From contig JAADGI010000029.1 in the NCBI GenBank assembly GCA_013152415.1, forward strand, positions 62,001 through 126,000: a stretch of DNA of 64,000 nt, in the 5' to 3' direction. Below, one piece after another: positions 1-11,917 of the stretch; positions within the stretch are counted from its first letter, which is position 1, and every line of letters begins with the position of its first letter. A program made the translations under genes and the position numbers. Below the pieces are notes generated by a model. It was not told where the DNA came from and made no database searches. It worked only from the letters and a program-made list of their open reading frames with translations. The DNA comes from Gammaproteobacteria bacterium. GTDB taxonomy: Bacteria > Pseudomonadota > Gammaproteobacteria > HyVt-429.

Positions 1-2
1 GC

Positions 3-2600
3 ACTGACGAGGCCACCCTCGTCACCAGTCAATCCGATCTGTCGGGCCACACCCCCATGATGCAGCAATACCTGCGTATCAAGGCCGAGCAACCCGACAT
101 GCTGCTGCTGTATCGCATGGGCGATTTCTACGAACTGTTTTTTGATGATGCCGCCCGTGCCTCTGAACTGTTGGATATTGTGCTGACCTCCCGGGGCAGT
201 TCAGCGGGAGAGCCGATCCCCATGGCAGGTATTCCGGTGCACGCCCTGGAACAGTATTTGGTCAAACTGGTCAATCAAGACCAGGCGGTGGCTATTTGTG
301 AACAGATCGGTGAACCCGGAAAGACCAAGGGGCCCGTAGAGAGAAAGGTGGTACGCATTGTCACCCCCGGGACCCTGACCGACGAGGCCCTGCTCGATGA
401 GCGCCAGGACAATTTTTTGGTCGCCCTCTACCAGGACAGCGATATTTACGGCCTGGCGGCATTGGCACTTTCCAGCGGCCACTTCATCATTCAGGAATGT
501 CAGGATCACGAGGCCCTGCTCGATGAATTGGCCCGGATCAGCCCGGCTGAAATCCTGACTCAACAACATAGCGACTGGACTCTAGGTGAATTTCAAAAGA
601 GAGTACGTCAACTGTCGACACGCTTCTATGAAATTGATACTGCGCCACAAACCCTGAGTGAGCATTTTGCTGGCGAGGATCTGGCTGACCTGGGCTGTAC
701 CGATCTCAAGGTGGCCACTGTGGCGGCAGCCTGCCTGTTGCGCTATGCAACAGACACCCAGCGCAGTGGCCTGCCCCATATCCAGAAATTGCATGTTGAA
801 TATCGCCACCAACATCTTGTGCTCGACCCTGCCAGTCGCCGCAACCTGGAAATCGATATTAACCTCAAGGGCGGTCGCGACAACACCCTGCTCGCCGTTC
901 TCGATAACTGCAGTACCGCCATGGGGGCACGGTTGTTACGTCACTGGCTACACACCCCGTTGCGTGATCACGACGCCATACGCCAGCGCCTGCAGGTTGT
1001 CACCGCACTACTGGATAAGCACGCCTTCGAAGACATCCATAGCACCCTGCGTCGGGTAGGCGACATCGAACGTATCCTCGCTCGATTGGCCTTAGGTAGC
1101 GCACGCCCACGTGATCTATTGCGCCTGGGCGTTGCCTTGGCCAGCCTGCCGCAATTGCGGACACAGTTACAGCCTTTTGATTCACCGCTGCTGCACAGCC
1201 TGGTAGAGGAGATGGGTGAGTTTGCCGAGATTGTCGAATTACTCAATCGCGCATTGGTCGATGAGCCGCCCCAATCGATCCGGGATGGCGGTGTCATACG
1301 GACCGGCTACGATGGTCCATTGGATAAACTGCGCCAACTAAGCGACAACGCCGGTAATTATTTAATAGAACTTGAAGCGCGGGAACAATCCCGTACCGGC
1401 ATCCCAAAGCTCCGGGTACGCTACAACCGGGTACACGGCTACTATATTGAGATCAGCAAGGCCCAGACGGGTGATATTCCGTCGGACTACAGTCGACGAC
1501 AAACCCTCAAAAATGTAGAACGCTACATCACCCCGGAGCTCAAGACCCTGGAAGATCAGGTGCTGGGGGCAAAAGAAAAGTCCCTGGCATTAGAGAAGGC
1601 TCTGTACGAGGACCTATTGGACCGATTAAAGGAGCACCTGGCACCACTGCAATCATGCAGTCGCGCCCTGGCGCAACTGGACGTGCTTAATAACTTTGCT
1701 GAACGGGCCCATGCCCTCAATCTCACTGCGGCTATTCTTAGCGACACCCCGGGCATCCAAATTTGTGGTGGCCGCCATCTCATCGTAGAAAAAAATATTG
1801 GCCAGGCCTTTATTGCCAATGATATTGAGTTAGACCAGGATCGGCGCATGCTGGTCATCACCGGGCCTAATATGGGCGGCAAGTCTACCTACATGCGCCA
1901 AACCGCCATCATCGCACTACTCGCCCATACAGGCAGTTTCATCCCTGCCACATCCGCGCGTATTGGCCCCATGGACCGCATCTTTACCCGCATTGGCGCC
2001 GCCGACGATCTCGCCGGTGGGCGCTCAACATTCATGGTGGAAATGTCAGAGACCGCTAACATTTTGAAACATGCGACGACCCAAAGCCTCGCCCTGCTGG
2101 ATGAAATCGGGCGTGGCACCAGCACCTTTGACGGGCTGTCGCTGGCCTGGGCCTGCGCCGAACACCTGGCCGGGACCGTGGGCGCCTACACCCTGTTCGC
2201 CACCCACTATTTTGAACTCACCAGCCTCGCCGATCACATTGACTCGGTTGCAAACGTACACCTGCAGGCCATCGAACACGGTCACAAGATCGTCTTTATG
2301 TACCAGGTCAAACCCGGGCCTGCCAGTCAAAGTTATGGGCTTCAGGTTGCGGCCCTGGCGGGGGTGCCCAAGGAGGTATTGATCCGGGCACGATCAAAAC
2401 TTGCCGAACTGGAAAGCCAATACGATGACATCAACAACCCCGGCCCAGATCACGAGCAAGGGAGTGTATTCGCCGATAAAAAGGCAAACCCGGAATGGGT
2501 GGCTGAATTACAAAACATAAAATTGGACGAGATGAGTCCGCGCCAGGCCCTTGAGGTGCTATACAAACTACAGCAATGCGCAGCGCAAGATGACAAATAA
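3..2600 (+). CDS. mutS: DNA mismatch repair ATPase MutS (5' end outside window)
   Basis: MutS binds mismatches and small loops as a clamp and recruits MutL in methyl-directed repair. The mismatch-reading Phe-X-Glu motif (FYE, residues 24-26 counting from the ATG at 57) is present, followed by connector, lever and clamp regions. The ABC ATPase has Walker [10 protein letters not shown] near residue 603 and Walker [13 protein letters not shown] near 681. The frame stays open upstream of 57 to the window edge and reads GHTPMMQQY, a segment that normally lies 10-15 residues inside MutS. The true start is therefore probably left of the window. About 860 residues fits the family. fdxA lies downstream, a pairing common in gammaproteobacteria, here separated by a convergent PilZ-like gene. 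Confidence 0.97.
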   Translation, partial: TDEATLVTSQSDLSGHTPMMQQYLRIKAEQPDMLLLYRMGDFYELFFDDAARASELLDIVLTSRGSSAGEPIPMAGIPVHALEQYLVKLVNQDQAVAICEQIGEPGKTKGPVERKVVRIVTPGTLTDEALLDERQDNFLVALYQDSDIYGLAALALSSGHFIIQECQDHEALLDELARISPAEILTQQHSDWTLGEFQKRVRQLSTRFYEIDTAPQTLSEHFAGEDLADLGCTDLKVATVAAACLLRYATDTQRSGLPHIQKLHVEYRHQHLVLDPASRRNLEIDINLKGGRDNTLLAVLDNCSTAMGARLLRHWLHTPLRDHDAIRQRLQVVTALLDKHAFEDIHSTLRRVGDIERILARLALGSARPRDLLRLGVALASLPQLRTQLQPFDSPLLHSLVEEMGEFAEIVELLNRALVDEPPQSIRDGGVIRTGYDGPLDKLRQLSDNAGNYLIELEAREQSRTGIPKLRVRYNRVHGYYIEISKAQTGDIPSDYSRRQTLKNVERYITPELKTLEDQVLGAKEKSLALEKALYEDLLDRLKEHLAPLQSCSRALAQLDVLNNFAERAHALNLTAAILSDTPGIQICGGRHLIVEKNIGQAFIANDIELDQDRRMLVITGPNMGGKSTYMRQTAIIALLAHTGSFIPATSARIGPMDRIFTRIGAADDLAGGRSTFMVEMSETANILKHATTQSLALLDEIGRGTSTFDGLSLAWACAEHLAGTVGAYTLFATHYFELTSLADHIDSVANVHLQAIEHGHKIVFMYQVKPGPASQSYGLQVAALAGVPKEVLIRARSKLAELESQYDDINNPGPDHEQGSVFADKKANPEWVAELQNIKLDEMSPRQALEVLYKLQQCAAQDDK

Positions 2601-2913
2601 GCCTCCTACGAAGAATTTGCGGGCATCTCGGGACAATGACTATTGCTCTCGCCAAGCCGCCAAGTACGCAAAGGAATCATTGATCGCCCCAGCCTGTAGA
2701 CCGGGCTTAATGTGCAGGATGCTCGAAGCCACGTAGGACCCAGCCTTCCGGGGACAAGCTGCCCGGCACCCACACTTAAAAAATTAGGATTATTGTTGGG
2801 CTTCCTGCATGCAATCGTCAGCACACTCTTTATCTGTTCTATCTCTGTGGGCTTTGCGAGAGCATCATCACTCAAAAATTTTGCTGACGAGCTATAACAA
2901 GGGATCGGACACT
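2601..2913. other. Intergenic gap after mutS
   Basis: Space between mutS and the convergent PilZ-like gene. Apart from one copy of the dispersed CGCCAAG repeat at its left side I see no supported gene. The short open frames here have no family signature or convincing start. No clear stem-loop with a T run was found for mutS. Confidence 0.5.
2646..2673 (+). repeat. Dispersed CGCCAAG-type repeat, half copy
   Basis: The motif CTCTCGCCAAG-CCGCCAAG-TACGCAAAG differs by about two bases from the left arm of the perfect inverted repeat at 8297-8382. It is a single arm, so it should not fold on its own. Related pieces occur near 34141-34211, 37680-37712 and 55256-55322, always outside genes. Confidence 0.6.
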
Positions 2914-4734
2914 TTAGCGTATGTCAGTCTCGGCAATCGCTATCTGTTCAAACGAACCGGTTCGCTCAATCACCTCAGACGCCTGCACCGCACTCGGGAC
3001 AAGCTCGCCATTGGCCAGAAGAAGTTGGCCATTAGCTTGATGGATACCCCTAGGGACGATAAGGCTTGTGGGTTGGCCCAGTGCCCGGTTAGCGGGTAGC
3101 AGCAACGCCGGAACGAAGTGAAGCTCTGTCTCACCATCTTCATCCGCCTCCTCAGCCGCCAGTGTCGAGACCGCAACCGGTTGCACAACCGGAGAAAGCA
3201 GCTGCACCCCCATCTCAATCTTTTGAGACTGGGGAACACATTTCATCCAGCGTATCACCCCGACGCGCCAACGGTCTTCTGGTTCGTTACGAAGCAGAAG
3301 CAGGTCCCCCACGCGAATCTTGGCATGGGTTTCGCCGGCATGGGCCAAGGCAAAACCACCGGCAGATTCGTCTTTTATATGCCAGTGGTAGGTTTGGTAG
3401 GCGCCTAGATCGTGCCAGGTCTCTGCGCTAAAAATATCTCTTGAATTCTCTTGCTCCACCATCAACTGCTCGGCCACAACCAACTCATCCAGATCAATAT
3501 AACCGCTATTGACCACGGCTGTGTCCTGCTCTTGACTGGGGTCTTGGGCCACGGATTGGACTGCGATGCCGGCCTCGGCAGGTTTTGTCAGATCCTGATC
3601 CTGAACACCCTGGCCATCACTGTCTTGCGTACTCATCGAAGGTGACGCAAAAGGTTTCTCACCACTCAATATGTAATGGGCACCCTTGATACCCACACAA
3701 ACTGACACCGGGTCTCGGCGTGCATTGCGGGTAGTCTGGCGTCTGATGACGATGCCCCAGAAACGACTCATGCGTCTCAACAGATCCATAAAGCTGTTGT
3801 CGATGAAATCGGTCACCTTCTTCAGGGAGTCGGGGACGTCACCTTCTTCCAAATCGATGCGCAATGCCCTGACGTCCTGGGCCACCAGGGCCGCGTCCAG
3901 TACCCGCAAATTATGGCTATCTTCAAATTTAGGCATGCGTGGAAAGGGCGCCGGGCAGCTATCCACATCCAGGTTGATCAAAAACAGCCCGTTAGGATCT
4001 TCCACGGTGACATTACGGGTGAGCGTGGCACGGATGGGCTGCCCCATGAGATATTTGTAGATTCGTACGCAATCGCCCTGGAACAAACCAAAGGGATTAC
4101 TCAAGCCCAGCAAAAGTACACGCACATAGGCCTTTGTCACCGTCACACTACCGCGCTGGATACCCGTGCCCTCAATGGGTGTGTTTTCGCAGCCTATTTG
4201 TTCGGCATAGGCATAGAGCTTATTAAGCTCTCGCCACAATCCAGATCGATGTGAGCGGTACACTTGGAAACAGGACAACATTTGCCGCCCTATATGGGTA
4301 ATGGTATTGACCAGAATCAGAGGCAAATTCTTTTCTCTTTCCGGGTGACGCTGATTCTCCAGAATATCGGTGACCAATCGTTTATGGGCGATGGCCAACT
4401 CCCGTTCCAGGTCAACCACCAAGTCGGATGACTGCTTGGCCTTCCCCCCCAGGGGCAAGGGTAGTGAGGAAAAGGTCCCCACCAGGACCTCAGATACGGC
4501 AATAACCGGTTGCCGGTAGAGATCGATAAGCGCATAGCGATTGTCAGTATCCAGACTGACCCGATTCAAGGCATACAAGGCTTGGTAGAGCTTTTGACCG
4601 GCCTCCATTGAATCGGTCAAAGGTAGGGCGTCCAACCAGGACTGCACCCGCTTGGGTCTTATCTCAGCAGCCTTGCCACTCTCCACCCGGATAGCGGGCA
4701 GTCGAAATTCCGGTTTAGTCGACTCTGCTAGCAC
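2914..4734 (-). CDS. PilZ-like domain protein, function unknown
   Basis: A soluble protein of 606 residues. The N-terminal 400 residues are mostly helical, with a conserved-looking SWLDALPLTD segment near residue 32 but no enzyme motif I recognise. Residues about 445-530 resemble a PilZ fold: D-E-S-A-G-G-F followed by a G-x-I-R-W strand and a G-V-Q-L-L strand. PilZ domains often bind cyclic di-GMP. The usual RxxxR motif is not obvious before this domain, so binding is uncertain. The start is a GTG at 4734, with no strong ribosome site in front. It is divergent from fdxA and convergent with mutS. A role in c-di-GMP signalling is inference from the domain only. Confidence 0.7.
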   Translation of the reverse strand: MLAESTKPEFRLPAIRVESGKAAEIRPKRVQSWLDALPLTDSMEAGQKLYQALYALNRVSLDTDNRYALIDLYRQPVIAVSEVLVGTFSSLPLPLGGKAKQSSDLVVDLERELAIAHKRLVTDILENQRHPEREKNLPLILVNTITHIGRQMLSCFQVYRSHRSGLWRELNKLYAYAEQIGCENTPIEGTGIQRGSVTVTKAYVRVLLLGLSNPFGLFQGDCVRIYKYLMGQPIRATLTRNVTVEDPNGLFLINLDVDSCPAPFPRMPKFEDSHNLRVLDAALVAQDVRALRIDLEEGDVPDSLKKVTDFIDNSFMDLLRRMSRFWGIVIRRQTTRNARRDPVSVCVGIKGAHYILSGEKPFASPSMSTQDSDGQGVQDQDLTKPAEAGIAVQSVAQDPSQEQDTAVVNSGYIDLDELVVAEQLMVEQENSRDIFSAETWHDLGAYQTYHWHIKDESAGGFALAHAGETHAKIRVGDLLLLRNEPEDRWRVGVIRWMKCVPQSQKIEMGVQLLSPVVQPVAVSTLAAEEADEDGETELHFVPALLLPANRALGQPTSLIVPRGIHQANGQLLLANGELVPSAVQASEVIERTGSFEQIAIAETDIR

Positions 4735-4961
4735 ATCGACATACCGTGTCAGACCAGCGACTAAAACACCCGAACCCTCTCAATTCAAACATTTTCACCC
4801 CGAGACTTTATCCCCTATTCCCCGGCATCCTACCAAAAGGCACCCTGATAGCGCGAACTTGTTAATAAGACCGGCTTAAGTTTAGTTGCAACGATTCAAT
4901 CACAGCCAATCTGCATGTATCATTAAGCCTCTTCAGCAACACTGAATACGGGAGTTACACA

Positions 4962-5285
4962 ATGACCTATGTGGTCACCGAGAACTGTATCCGCTGCAAA
5001 TACACCGATTGCGTGGAAGTCTGCCCAGTGGACTGCTTTCATGAAGGTCCCAATTTCCTGGTTATCGACCCTGAGGAGTGCATTGATTGCAGTCTGTGCG
5101 AACCAGAATGCCCCATCAACGCCATTTATGCCGAAGATGATCTACCGGAAGACCAAAAACAGTTCCTTGATTTAAACGCTGAATTGGCCGCCCACTGGCC
5201 AGTCATCACCGAAAAAAAGGATGCCCCTGCAGACGCAGCAGACTGGGAGGACAAACCAGGAAAACTGGACCACCTTGAGCGGTAA
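4962..5285 (+). CDS. fdxA: 7Fe ferredoxin FdxA
   Basis: Small cytosolic electron carrier of 107 residues, the usual length for the Azotobacter FdI type. Cysteines 9, 17 and 50 fit a [3Fe-4S] cluster and cysteines 21, 40, 43 and 46 a [4Fe-4S] cluster. The spacing matches the family exactly, and an extra Cys12 and Cys25 are also present. The acidic C-terminal tail is typical. GGGAG precedes the ATG. Its position next to mutS is a conserved gammaproteobacterial arrangement. The 3' end overlaps the start of addB. Confidence 0.96.
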   Translation: MTYVVTENCIRCKYTDCVEVCPVDCFHEGPNFLVIDPEECIDCSLCEPECPINAIYAEDDLPEDQKQFLDLNAELAAHWPVITEKKDAPADAADWEDKPGKLDHLER

Positions 5286-8208
5286 ACGCCAAGTCCACCT
5301 CCTTGCCTATGGCGAGGATCTGTTATCGCGACTGGCCCAATGCATATTGAGCGACCATGCTGCGGCGCTACCCGACCTACATCATATTGTAGTGGTCTTT
5401 CCTCACCATGCCAGTGCAGCACGCTTTCGGCGGGTGCTGCTGACGCAAGCTATAAAACAAGGTCACGCTGCCCTGCTGCCTCCACACACCACCACCCTGA
5501 CACGCTGGGTGTCCAATCTGTGCCCCCACCCTGGCAAGCTATTGTCTGTCACCGCGCGCACGGCTCTTTTAAGACAGGCCTTGCTCGCCCACCCCAAGCT
5601 TTGTGACCCACAAGACAGTTGGGCCCTGGCCGATAGTCTGCTGAAACTGTTTGATGAACTCCAAACCAGCAATCACCGTATCGCCGATAAGCTCAGCGAA
5701 TTTCAAACTACCTTGGCCGAGGCCTATGGCACTGAATCCCATGCCAAGGAGCAACTGAGCCACGAGGCCAATCTGATCCACACCCTGTGGCACAGTTGGA
5801 CGGAGCAATTGTGTGAACAAGGATTGACAGATCCGGTTCAGGCCTATGTCAGCTCACTGAACCAAAGCCTCGACCAAGCCCGCGATAGTTGGATTTACCT
5901 GGCCGGTCACGTCAGCCTGAATGATGTCGAGCGGGACTGGGTCAAACAATTGCTGGACAGCGGCCGCTTGCAGGTCTTCATGGAAGGTCAATACGGCCAC
6001 CACGACTACCACCCGGACACGGTAGTCACGCAATTATTGGATCGCCTAGGCAAACCAAACCCTGTGGCGGCACCCGTCAACGCCTATGGCCGTTTACTCA
6101 ACACGGTCTATGACAATAGTGAGCAAAGCTGGTGCCAACGTATTGCTGACCAGGCTGCGGCCACAGCCCAAAGCCCGGCGGCAGATAAACTCACCCTTCA
6201 CCTCGCTGTGGATGCGGAACGTGAGGCCCAGACCATAGATCTGTTGGTGCGACGGTGGTGGCTACAGGGTAAGCGACATATTGGTGTCGTCACCGGGGAT
6301 CGGAAACTGGCTCGCCGTGTTCGCGCATTGCTGGAACGGGCCGGCATTCAAGTCCAGGATGCTGCCGGTTGGCGACTGGCCACCACCAGTGCCGCATCAG
6401 CATTGATAAGCTGGTTTGACACCGTTGAGCAAGATTTTTCTCAAGCCCCCCTGCTCGACCTGATGAAATCGCCGTTTGTTGCCAGCCCCCAAAACGATAA
6501 CGACAACGGTTGTGACCCGGACGCAATTCACGGTCTATTTGAACATGAATGTGTACTGAAGGCACAAATCACCGGCCCACTGGAGCATTATCAGAACCAT
6601 ATTAGGCAAAACCGATTGAGGCTGCTGGAGACCTACGGCGTAGATGGGGTGACAGCCCTTGAGGCCCTGCTCGTGCAATTCGAGCTTGCCGCAAAAGCTT
6701 TGCTCAAGCTACGTGATGGGCAGCACCACCCTGGGGCCCACTTTCTGTCGGCACTCCACCACAGCCTGGATCAACTGGGGCTAGGGCAACGATACCGCCA
6801 AGATGCCGCCGGCCAGCAACTCATCCATCTGTTATCTGAGATGGGCCAAGCTGCAGCTGAGCACAACCTAAACTACACCTGGGACGAGTTTCGTGCCTGG
6901 CTGAACCGCCAATTGGAACAACACAACTTTCAGCCCCCATTACGTGGCCAGGGCATCGAGCTCATGGGGCTGATAGAAAGCCGACTGTATTCTTTTGAAG
7001 CACTTATCATAGCCGGCGCAAGCAGTGAGCATCTACCGGGGAAATCCCCCAGTTCGGCCTTTTTTAACGATGGGGTACGCACCCAATGGGGCCTGCCAGG
7101 GACAACGCAATCACGCAATACCCTGTTTTATGATTTTCGCCGTCTACTTCAGTCTGCTCCCCAGGTCGTCGTCACCAGCCACCGGGAAGAGCAAGGCGAA
7201 CCGGTGATCAAAAGCCCCTGGTTGGAACGCCTGCAACATTTTCATCAGCAAGCTTACAACCATGACCTGGATGACCCAGAACTGACAATATCAGCCGGTA
7301 GCGCCGACACCCGCATACGGTATACGGACCAACTGCCTCTGCCCACACCCCATACCGTGCCCCGTCCCGTGCCTGATGTGCGCCTGATCCCCAACCATGT
7401 CTCTGCGGCAAATCAACAACGCCTGCTCAACTGCCCCTATCAATATTTTGTCTATGACTGCATGGGCATCGCCCAAACACCGACCTTATCAGAAGATCTC
7501 GAGAAGTCCGATTACGGTGAGCGGGTCCACCGCATCCTGCATGCCCTTTATGCCGATGTGGCCGGACTGGCCGGACCCTGGCAAGGGCCCATCAATGAAG
7601 GCAATCGCCAACAGGCTGAGGCTATGCTCAACGACATATCGAAACAAGCCTTCTTGGCGGATACCCGCAATAACATCTTGGCCAGAGGCTGGTTGTACCG
7701 CTGGTTGGGCTTAATCGACAAGTTTGTAGACTGGGAAGTGGCGCATCAAAAAGATTGGCAACCCGATACCACCGAACTTAGCTTTGACCAGCCACTCGGT
7801 GCCGACCCAACAATCCAGGCACGCGGGCGCATTGATCGGGTTGATAAAGGTCGGAATGGGTTCGCTATTATTGATTATAAAACCGGCGCCACATCCAGTG
7901 TGACTGATATCGAACAGGGGGAACAAATTCAACTGCCATTTTATGCGCTGCTCCATAGTGGGCCAGTCGACAAAATTTTCTTTCTCAGCCTGTCAGAAGA
8001 CCGGGTCAGAGAAACCGGCAACCTCGAAGGTGACTCTTTAAAAAAGGTCGTCACACTATTACAGCGCCGAATAACAACGACGGCAGCGGAACTGAAAAGT
8101 GGGGCAGCACTACCGGCATGGGGAGACGAGAAGACCTGTGGCCTGTGCCAACTGGAGGGCCTCTGCCGCAAACAAATGTGGCAGGCCAACGATAATGCCA
8201 GCACCTGA
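5275..8208 (+). CDS. addB: AddB-like nuclease/helicase-dead subunit
   Basis: Partner of AddA in the double-strand-break resection complex that replaces RecBCD in many bacteria. The N-terminal two thirds is an inactivated superfamily I helicase fold with no Walker A. The C-terminus is a RecB-type PD-(D/E)XK nuclease with IIDYKTG near residue 866 and QLPFYAL after it. Four cysteines, [10 protein letters not shown] near 718 and C-x2-C-x5-C near 954-962, fit the AddB iron-sulphur staple. I chose TTG 5275, overlapping the fdxA stop by 11 nt, with AGGAAAA upstream. An ATG at 5221 in the same frame would overlap fdxA by 65 nt. addA follows after a repeat-containing gap. Confidence 0.9.
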   Translation: MSGKRQVHLLAYGEDLLSRLAQCILSDHAAALPDLHHIVVVFPHHASAARFRRVLLTQAIKQGHAALLPPHTTTLTRWVSNLCPHPGKLLSVTARTALLRQALLAHPKLCDPQDSWALADSLLKLFDELQTSNHRIADKLSEFQTTLAEAYGTESHAKEQLSHEANLIHTLWHSWTEQLCEQGLTDPVQAYVSSLNQSLDQARDSWIYLAGHVSLNDVERDWVKQLLDSGRLQVFMEGQYGHHDYHPDTVVTQLLDRLGKPNPVAAPVNAYGRLLNTVYDNSEQSWCQRIADQAAATAQSPAADKLTLHLAVDAEREAQTIDLLVRRWWLQGKRHIGVVTGDRKLARRVRALLERAGIQVQDAAGWRLATTSAASALISWFDTVEQDFSQAPLLDLMKSPFVASPQNDNDNGCDPDAIHGLFEHECVLKAQITGPLEHYQNHIRQNRLRLLETYGVDGVTALEALLVQFELAAKALLKLRDGQHHPGAHFLSALHHSLDQLGLGQRYRQDAAGQQLIHLLSEMGQAAAEHNLNYTWDEFRAWLNRQLEQHNFQPPLRGQGIELMGLIESRLYSFEALIIAGASSEHLPGKSPSSAFFNDGVRTQWGLPGTTQSRNTLFYDFRRLLQSAPQVVVTSHREEQGEPVIKSPWLERLQHFHQQAYNHDLDDPELTISAGSADTRIRYTDQLPLPTPHTVPRPVPDVRLIPNHVSAANQQRLLNCPYQYFVYDCMGIAQTPTLSEDLEKSDYGERVHRILHALYADVAGLAGPWQGPINEGNRQQAEAMLNDISKQAFLADTRNNILARGWLYRWLGLIDKFVDWEVAHQKDWQPDTTELSFDQPLGADPTIQARGRIDRVDKGRNGFAIIDYKTGATSSVTDIEQGEQIQLPFYALLHSGPVDKIFFLSLSEDRVRETGNLEGDSLKKVVTLLQRRITTTAAELKSGAALPAWGDEKTCGLCQLEGLCRKQMWQANDNAST

Positions 8209-8296
8209 TGCAACCACATGGGGACACTTCCATTAATACCCTCTCCCTCCGGGCTGGTCTTTCCCCACACATGGCTCCGTACAAGCGAAAAATGGA

Positions 8297-8382
8297 CTCT
8301 CGCCAAGGCGCCAAGAACGCAAAGAAAGAATGGGGAAAGAAACAACAGATTTTTCTTGGCGTTCTTGGCGCCTTGGCGAGAG
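8297..8382. repeat. Perfect 24-bp inverted repeat (dispersed palindromic element)
   Basis: Positions 8297-8320 (CTCTCGCCAAGGCGCCAAGA + ACGC) are exactly reverse-complementary to 8359-8382, with a 38-nt loop. Each arm also has its own internal GGCGCC palindrome. It sits between addB and addA and could fold in mRNA as a strong cruciform. It has no T run on either strand, so a repeat element is more likely than a terminator. Confidence 0.85.
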
Positions 8383-8503
8383 AACCCGTTATCGGACCCA
8401 TGGCATTGCGAAAAATAATCGATTGCGCATATTCACGATACCAAACACTTACCAGGGGCACGGAGTTAAGAGTGTGCCAGGACCTACCCACCGAGAAGGC
8501 GCC

Positions 8504-11500
8504 ATGGTGAAGGAATCAATCAAGGCCGTATCACCCCAATGGAATGTCACCGTGCAGGCCGCGGCCGGCACCGGTAAGACCTGGCTGCTGGTCAGGCGCA
8601 TCCTGTGTCTGCTTATCTCCGGCGTGGCAGCCGATGAAATACTCTCCATCACCTTCACTCGTAAGGCGGCCAGGGAAATCGGTATACGTGTCAACGAAAG
8701 CCTCTATGAACTGGCACTTGCAGATGACTCAAGTATTCACAAACTGTTGACCGAGACCGGCCTCCCCCGTGACCCAGATCATGTAAAAAAAGTCAGGGGT
8801 CTGTATGAACAGATCCTGAGCTGTGAGCGCCCCCTCAGGACCACAACCTTTCATGCCTTTTGCCAGGAACTGCTGCAACGGTTCCCATTCGACACCGAGG
8901 TCCCCACAGAATTTGAGTTGTTGGAACAAAGCTACGAGCTGGAATCTGCTGCCTGGCGCAGGCTTTGTGCCCAGGCCGCCCACCAGCAAAACGGCTTGCT
9001 GGCCGAAAATATGGACCGACTATTGGACTATTGCGGCAGCCACAATACCCGCCTGTTGCTGTTGAGCTTCCTGAACCATCGAAGCGATTGGTGGGCCTAT
9101 ACCGAAAACCAACAAGACCCCCTTGGCTACGCCACCCAAAGGGCAATGGACCATTTCGATATCGACCCACAGGCCCAACCCATTGAGGACTATCTCGGTA
9201 CCCCTGAGTTTGTCAGCACTATCGGGGAGTACCTGCAACTGCTGGAGCTTCAGGGACACAAAACGGCGCTTCGCCATCATCGCTGTTTGCTCACCAGCCT
9301 GGATGACACCCAGCCGAGCCATAAACGTTTTGATAGTGTCCGTCAGGTTCTGTTCAAGGTCGATGGCCAACCACGGCAACTCAAATTAAGCGCCGCACTA
9401 CGTAAGCGGTTGGGTGCATCAGCAGCAGACAAGGCCACGGCCTTACATGAACGTCTGTGCAACACACTGTCACAGATACTGGAACAACAACGCCGCGTGG
9501 ATAACTTGCACCTTAACCTGGCGTGGTTTCGGTGTGGCACGGTACTGCTCGATGAATTCCAAAGCCTCAAACGAACACAAGCTATGTTGGATTTTGCCGA
9601 TCTGGAATGGCAAGCCTACCGCCTTTTAAATCGAAGTGGGAATGCCAACTGGATACAATACAAACTCGACCAGGCCATCGGTCATGTGCTGGTAGATGAA
9701 TTTCAAGACACCAACCCCACCCAATGGCAATTACTACGCCCCCTGCTTGAAGAAATTCTTTCCGGCAACCCCGAACGGGAGCGCAGCATATTTCTAGTGG
9801 GTGACGCCAAGCAATCCATATATGGTTTTCGGCGAGCAGACCCTGGGCTGATGGCAGAAGCAACACAATGGCTGAGCCAGTGGCCCAACACTGCGCTTGT
9901 CCAACAATACCACTCCTGGCGCTCATCCAAGACCATTATCGATTTTGTCAATATCTTGTTTGGTGATGGGCCAAATCAACAACCATTGGATGATTTTAGC
10001 CCCCATGAAACACACCGGGACGATCTGTGGGGACGAGTCGAGCTGCTGCCACTGGTCATTGCCGCAGAGGACCCCGCTACCCATAATTCCACCGAATTCA
10101 GGAACCCACTGACTCATCCCCGCATCGTAACTGAAGATCAGCGCTACCAACGTGAGGCCGACTTGATTGCAGACAAGATCATGGGTCTACGTGGTCTACC
10201 CGCCGGTGCCGAAAATAAACCCCTGGATTTTGGCGACATCATTATCTTGCTTCGGGATCGTGGCCACGCCAAGGCCTACGAACAAGGTCTACGACGAGCG
10301 GGCATCCCCTACACGGGGGCCGGACGTGGGACCCTTCTGGAGAGCCTGGAGGCCCAGGATATCACTCACTTACTGCGCAGCTTGATTGCACCTTTTGATG
10401 ATCTTGCCTTGGCCGGAGCCCTGCGCTCACCCATTTTTGATTGCAGTGACGACGATATGATGGTGCTGGCACTTAAAAAAGATGGGGCCGGATACTGGCG
10501 GCAACGCCTCGCCACAATCAGCGCACAACACCCCAGGCTATACCGTGCTCATTGCCTGCTGCAACGTTGGCAATCCTTGACCGACAAAATTCCCGTACAT
10601 GATTTGCTCGACCGAATTTACACCGAGAGCAACATTGTCGACCGTTACCAGGCCGCCGCACCCGAACACTTAAGCCAACGTGTCGAGTCTAATCTCACAC
10701 GCTTGCTCGAACTGGCCCTGGACATGGACGGTGGCCGCTACCCCAGCCTACGACGATTCGTAAACCATCTTGCAGGCCTGCAGCAAAATGCCCTGGCCGC
10801 CCCTGATGAGCCACCGGCGCGAGATCCAAACCGGGTGCGCATCATGACCATCCACGCCGCCAAGGGCCTGGAAGCAGCGGTGGTGTTCCTGGCCGACAGC
10901 GCAAGGCCTAAACCACCGGAGCAGGCTTATCGAACATTGGTGGATTGGCCATCGGGGTCACCACGACCTACCAGCATTCACATGGTTGGGCGCAAAGATG
11001 ATCTGGACCAAGCCACCGAAATAACCGTCAGCAAGGCCCTTCAGCGGCAGCAGCGCGAACAGGCCAACCTCCTCTATGTGGCCGTAACCCGGGCGCAACA
11101 GGTACTCATCATCTCCGGTTGTGCGCCTAAAAGGGGCGATGGTGGGTGGTTTAACCAAATGGGCCGATGTCTTATGGACGCACCGGCTGAGGACCTCAGC
11201 CTGGAGATCGATATTAATACCGATGGTGAATGGGTGGGGGCGAAAATGGGAGATCCGCTGCCACAACAACAACCCCTTTTTCAAGAACCTGATCCTGCAC
11301 AACCAACAATGGATCCCCGGCTGACGCAGCGGTTGATCACCCATGACGACTATAATAATGAAATCAATCCCAGCACGGACAATACAATACCGCAACAAGT
11401 AGATCTGACAGGGATGACAGATACTTCAGATAGCTCGGCTACCGACAGAGGCGAACTGATTCATGCTTGTCTTGAAGGCTTATCTAAAACCGAGGATCGT

Positions 11501-11917
11501 AAAGGCCTCCATCAACTGCTTCGACAACGCTGGGGTACGGTCTCCGAGACGCTATTTCAATCTTGCTGGGAAGAGGCCAGCGCAGTAGTCAATGACCCCA
11601 AACTTGCCCGGCTATTTGACCGTCGCCACTTTGATCAAGCCCTCAACGAGGTGCCTATCCTTTATCAAAATCTAAAATCAAATCGCCCAGTCTACGGGCT
11701 CATCGACCGATTGATCCATTTCCCTGAATATATCCTGGTGCTGGATTACAAAACCCACGCAGTTGTCACCGCCCAAACTGCAGCTCACCACGCCAGCACC
11801 CATGCCAAGCAACTTGGCCTCTATACCCAAGGGGTCCAGCGCTTATGGCCCGATACCCCCATCAAGGCAGCTGTGTTGTTTACTGCCTGCCGCCAATTTG
11901 TTCAACTGGAGGCCTAA
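8504..11917 (+). CDS. addA: AddA-like UvrD/RecB helicase-nuclease
   Basis: ATP-dependent helicase-nuclease that unwinds and trims broken DNA ends for RecA loading. Walker A AAAGTGKT is at residues 20-27, Walker B VDEFQDTNP near 397, DAKQSIYGFRRAD follows, and superfamily IA motif V/VI (TIHAAKGLE, YVAVTRA) lies near 785-870. A C-terminal nuclease has LDYKTHA near 1081 and QLGLYTQ. The ATG at 8504 follows GAGAAGG at good spacing. The frame is open upstream to 8330 but that part reads through the dispersed repeat and is not conserved-looking. At 1137 residues it fits AddA. The 3' end overlaps convergent dsbC by 4 nt. Confidence 0.93.
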   Translation: MVKESIKAVSPQWNVTVQAAAGTGKTWLLVRRILCLLISGVAADEILSITFTRKAAREIGIRVNESLYELALADDSSIHKLLTETGLPRDPDHVKKVRGLYEQILSCERPLRTTTFHAFCQELLQRFPFDTEVPTEFELLEQSYELESAAWRRLCAQAAHQQNGLLAENMDRLLDYCGSHNTRLLLLSFLNHRSDWWAYTENQQDPLGYATQRAMDHFDIDPQAQPIEDYLGTPEFVSTIGEYLQLLELQGHKTALRHHRCLLTSLDDTQPSHKRFDSVRQVLFKVDGQPRQLKLSAALRKRLGASAADKATALHERLCNTLSQILEQQRRVDNLHLNLAWFRCGTVLLDEFQSLKRTQAMLDFADLEWQAYRLLNRSGNANWIQYKLDQAIGHVLVDEFQDTNPTQWQLLRPLLEEILSGNPERERSIFLVGDAKQSIYGFRRADPGLMAEATQWLSQWPNTALVQQYHSWRSSKTIIDFVNILFGDGPNQQPLDDFSPHETHRDDLWGRVELLPLVIAAEDPATHNSTEFRNPLTHPRIVTEDQRYQREADLIADKIMGLRGLPAGAENKPLDFGDIIILLRDRGHAKAYEQGLRRAGIPYTGAGRGTLLESLEAQDITHLLRSLIAPFDDLALAGALRSPIFDCSDDDMMVLALKKDGAGYWRQRLATISAQHPRLYRAHCLLQRWQSLTDKIPVHDLLDRIYTESNIVDRYQAAAPEHLSQRVESNLTRLLELALDMDGGRYPSLRRFVNHLAGLQQNALAAPDEPPARDPNRVRIMTIHAAKGLEAAVVFLADSARPKPPEQAYRTLVDWPSGSPRPTSIHMVGRKDDLDQATEITVSKALQRQQREQANLLYVAVTRAQQVLIISGCAPKRGDGGWFNQMGRCLMDAPAEDLSLEIDINTDGEWVGAKMGDPLPQQQPLFQEPDPAQPTMDPRLTQRLITHDDYNNEINPSTDNTIPQQVDLTGMTDTSDSSATDRGELIHACLEGLSKTEDRKGLHQLLRQRWGTVSETLFQSCWEEASAVVNDPKLARLFDRRHFDQALNEVPILYQNLKSNRPVYGLIDRLIHFPEYILVLDYKTHAVVTAQTAAHHASTHAKQLGLYTQGVQRLWPDTPIKAAVLFTACRQFVQLEA

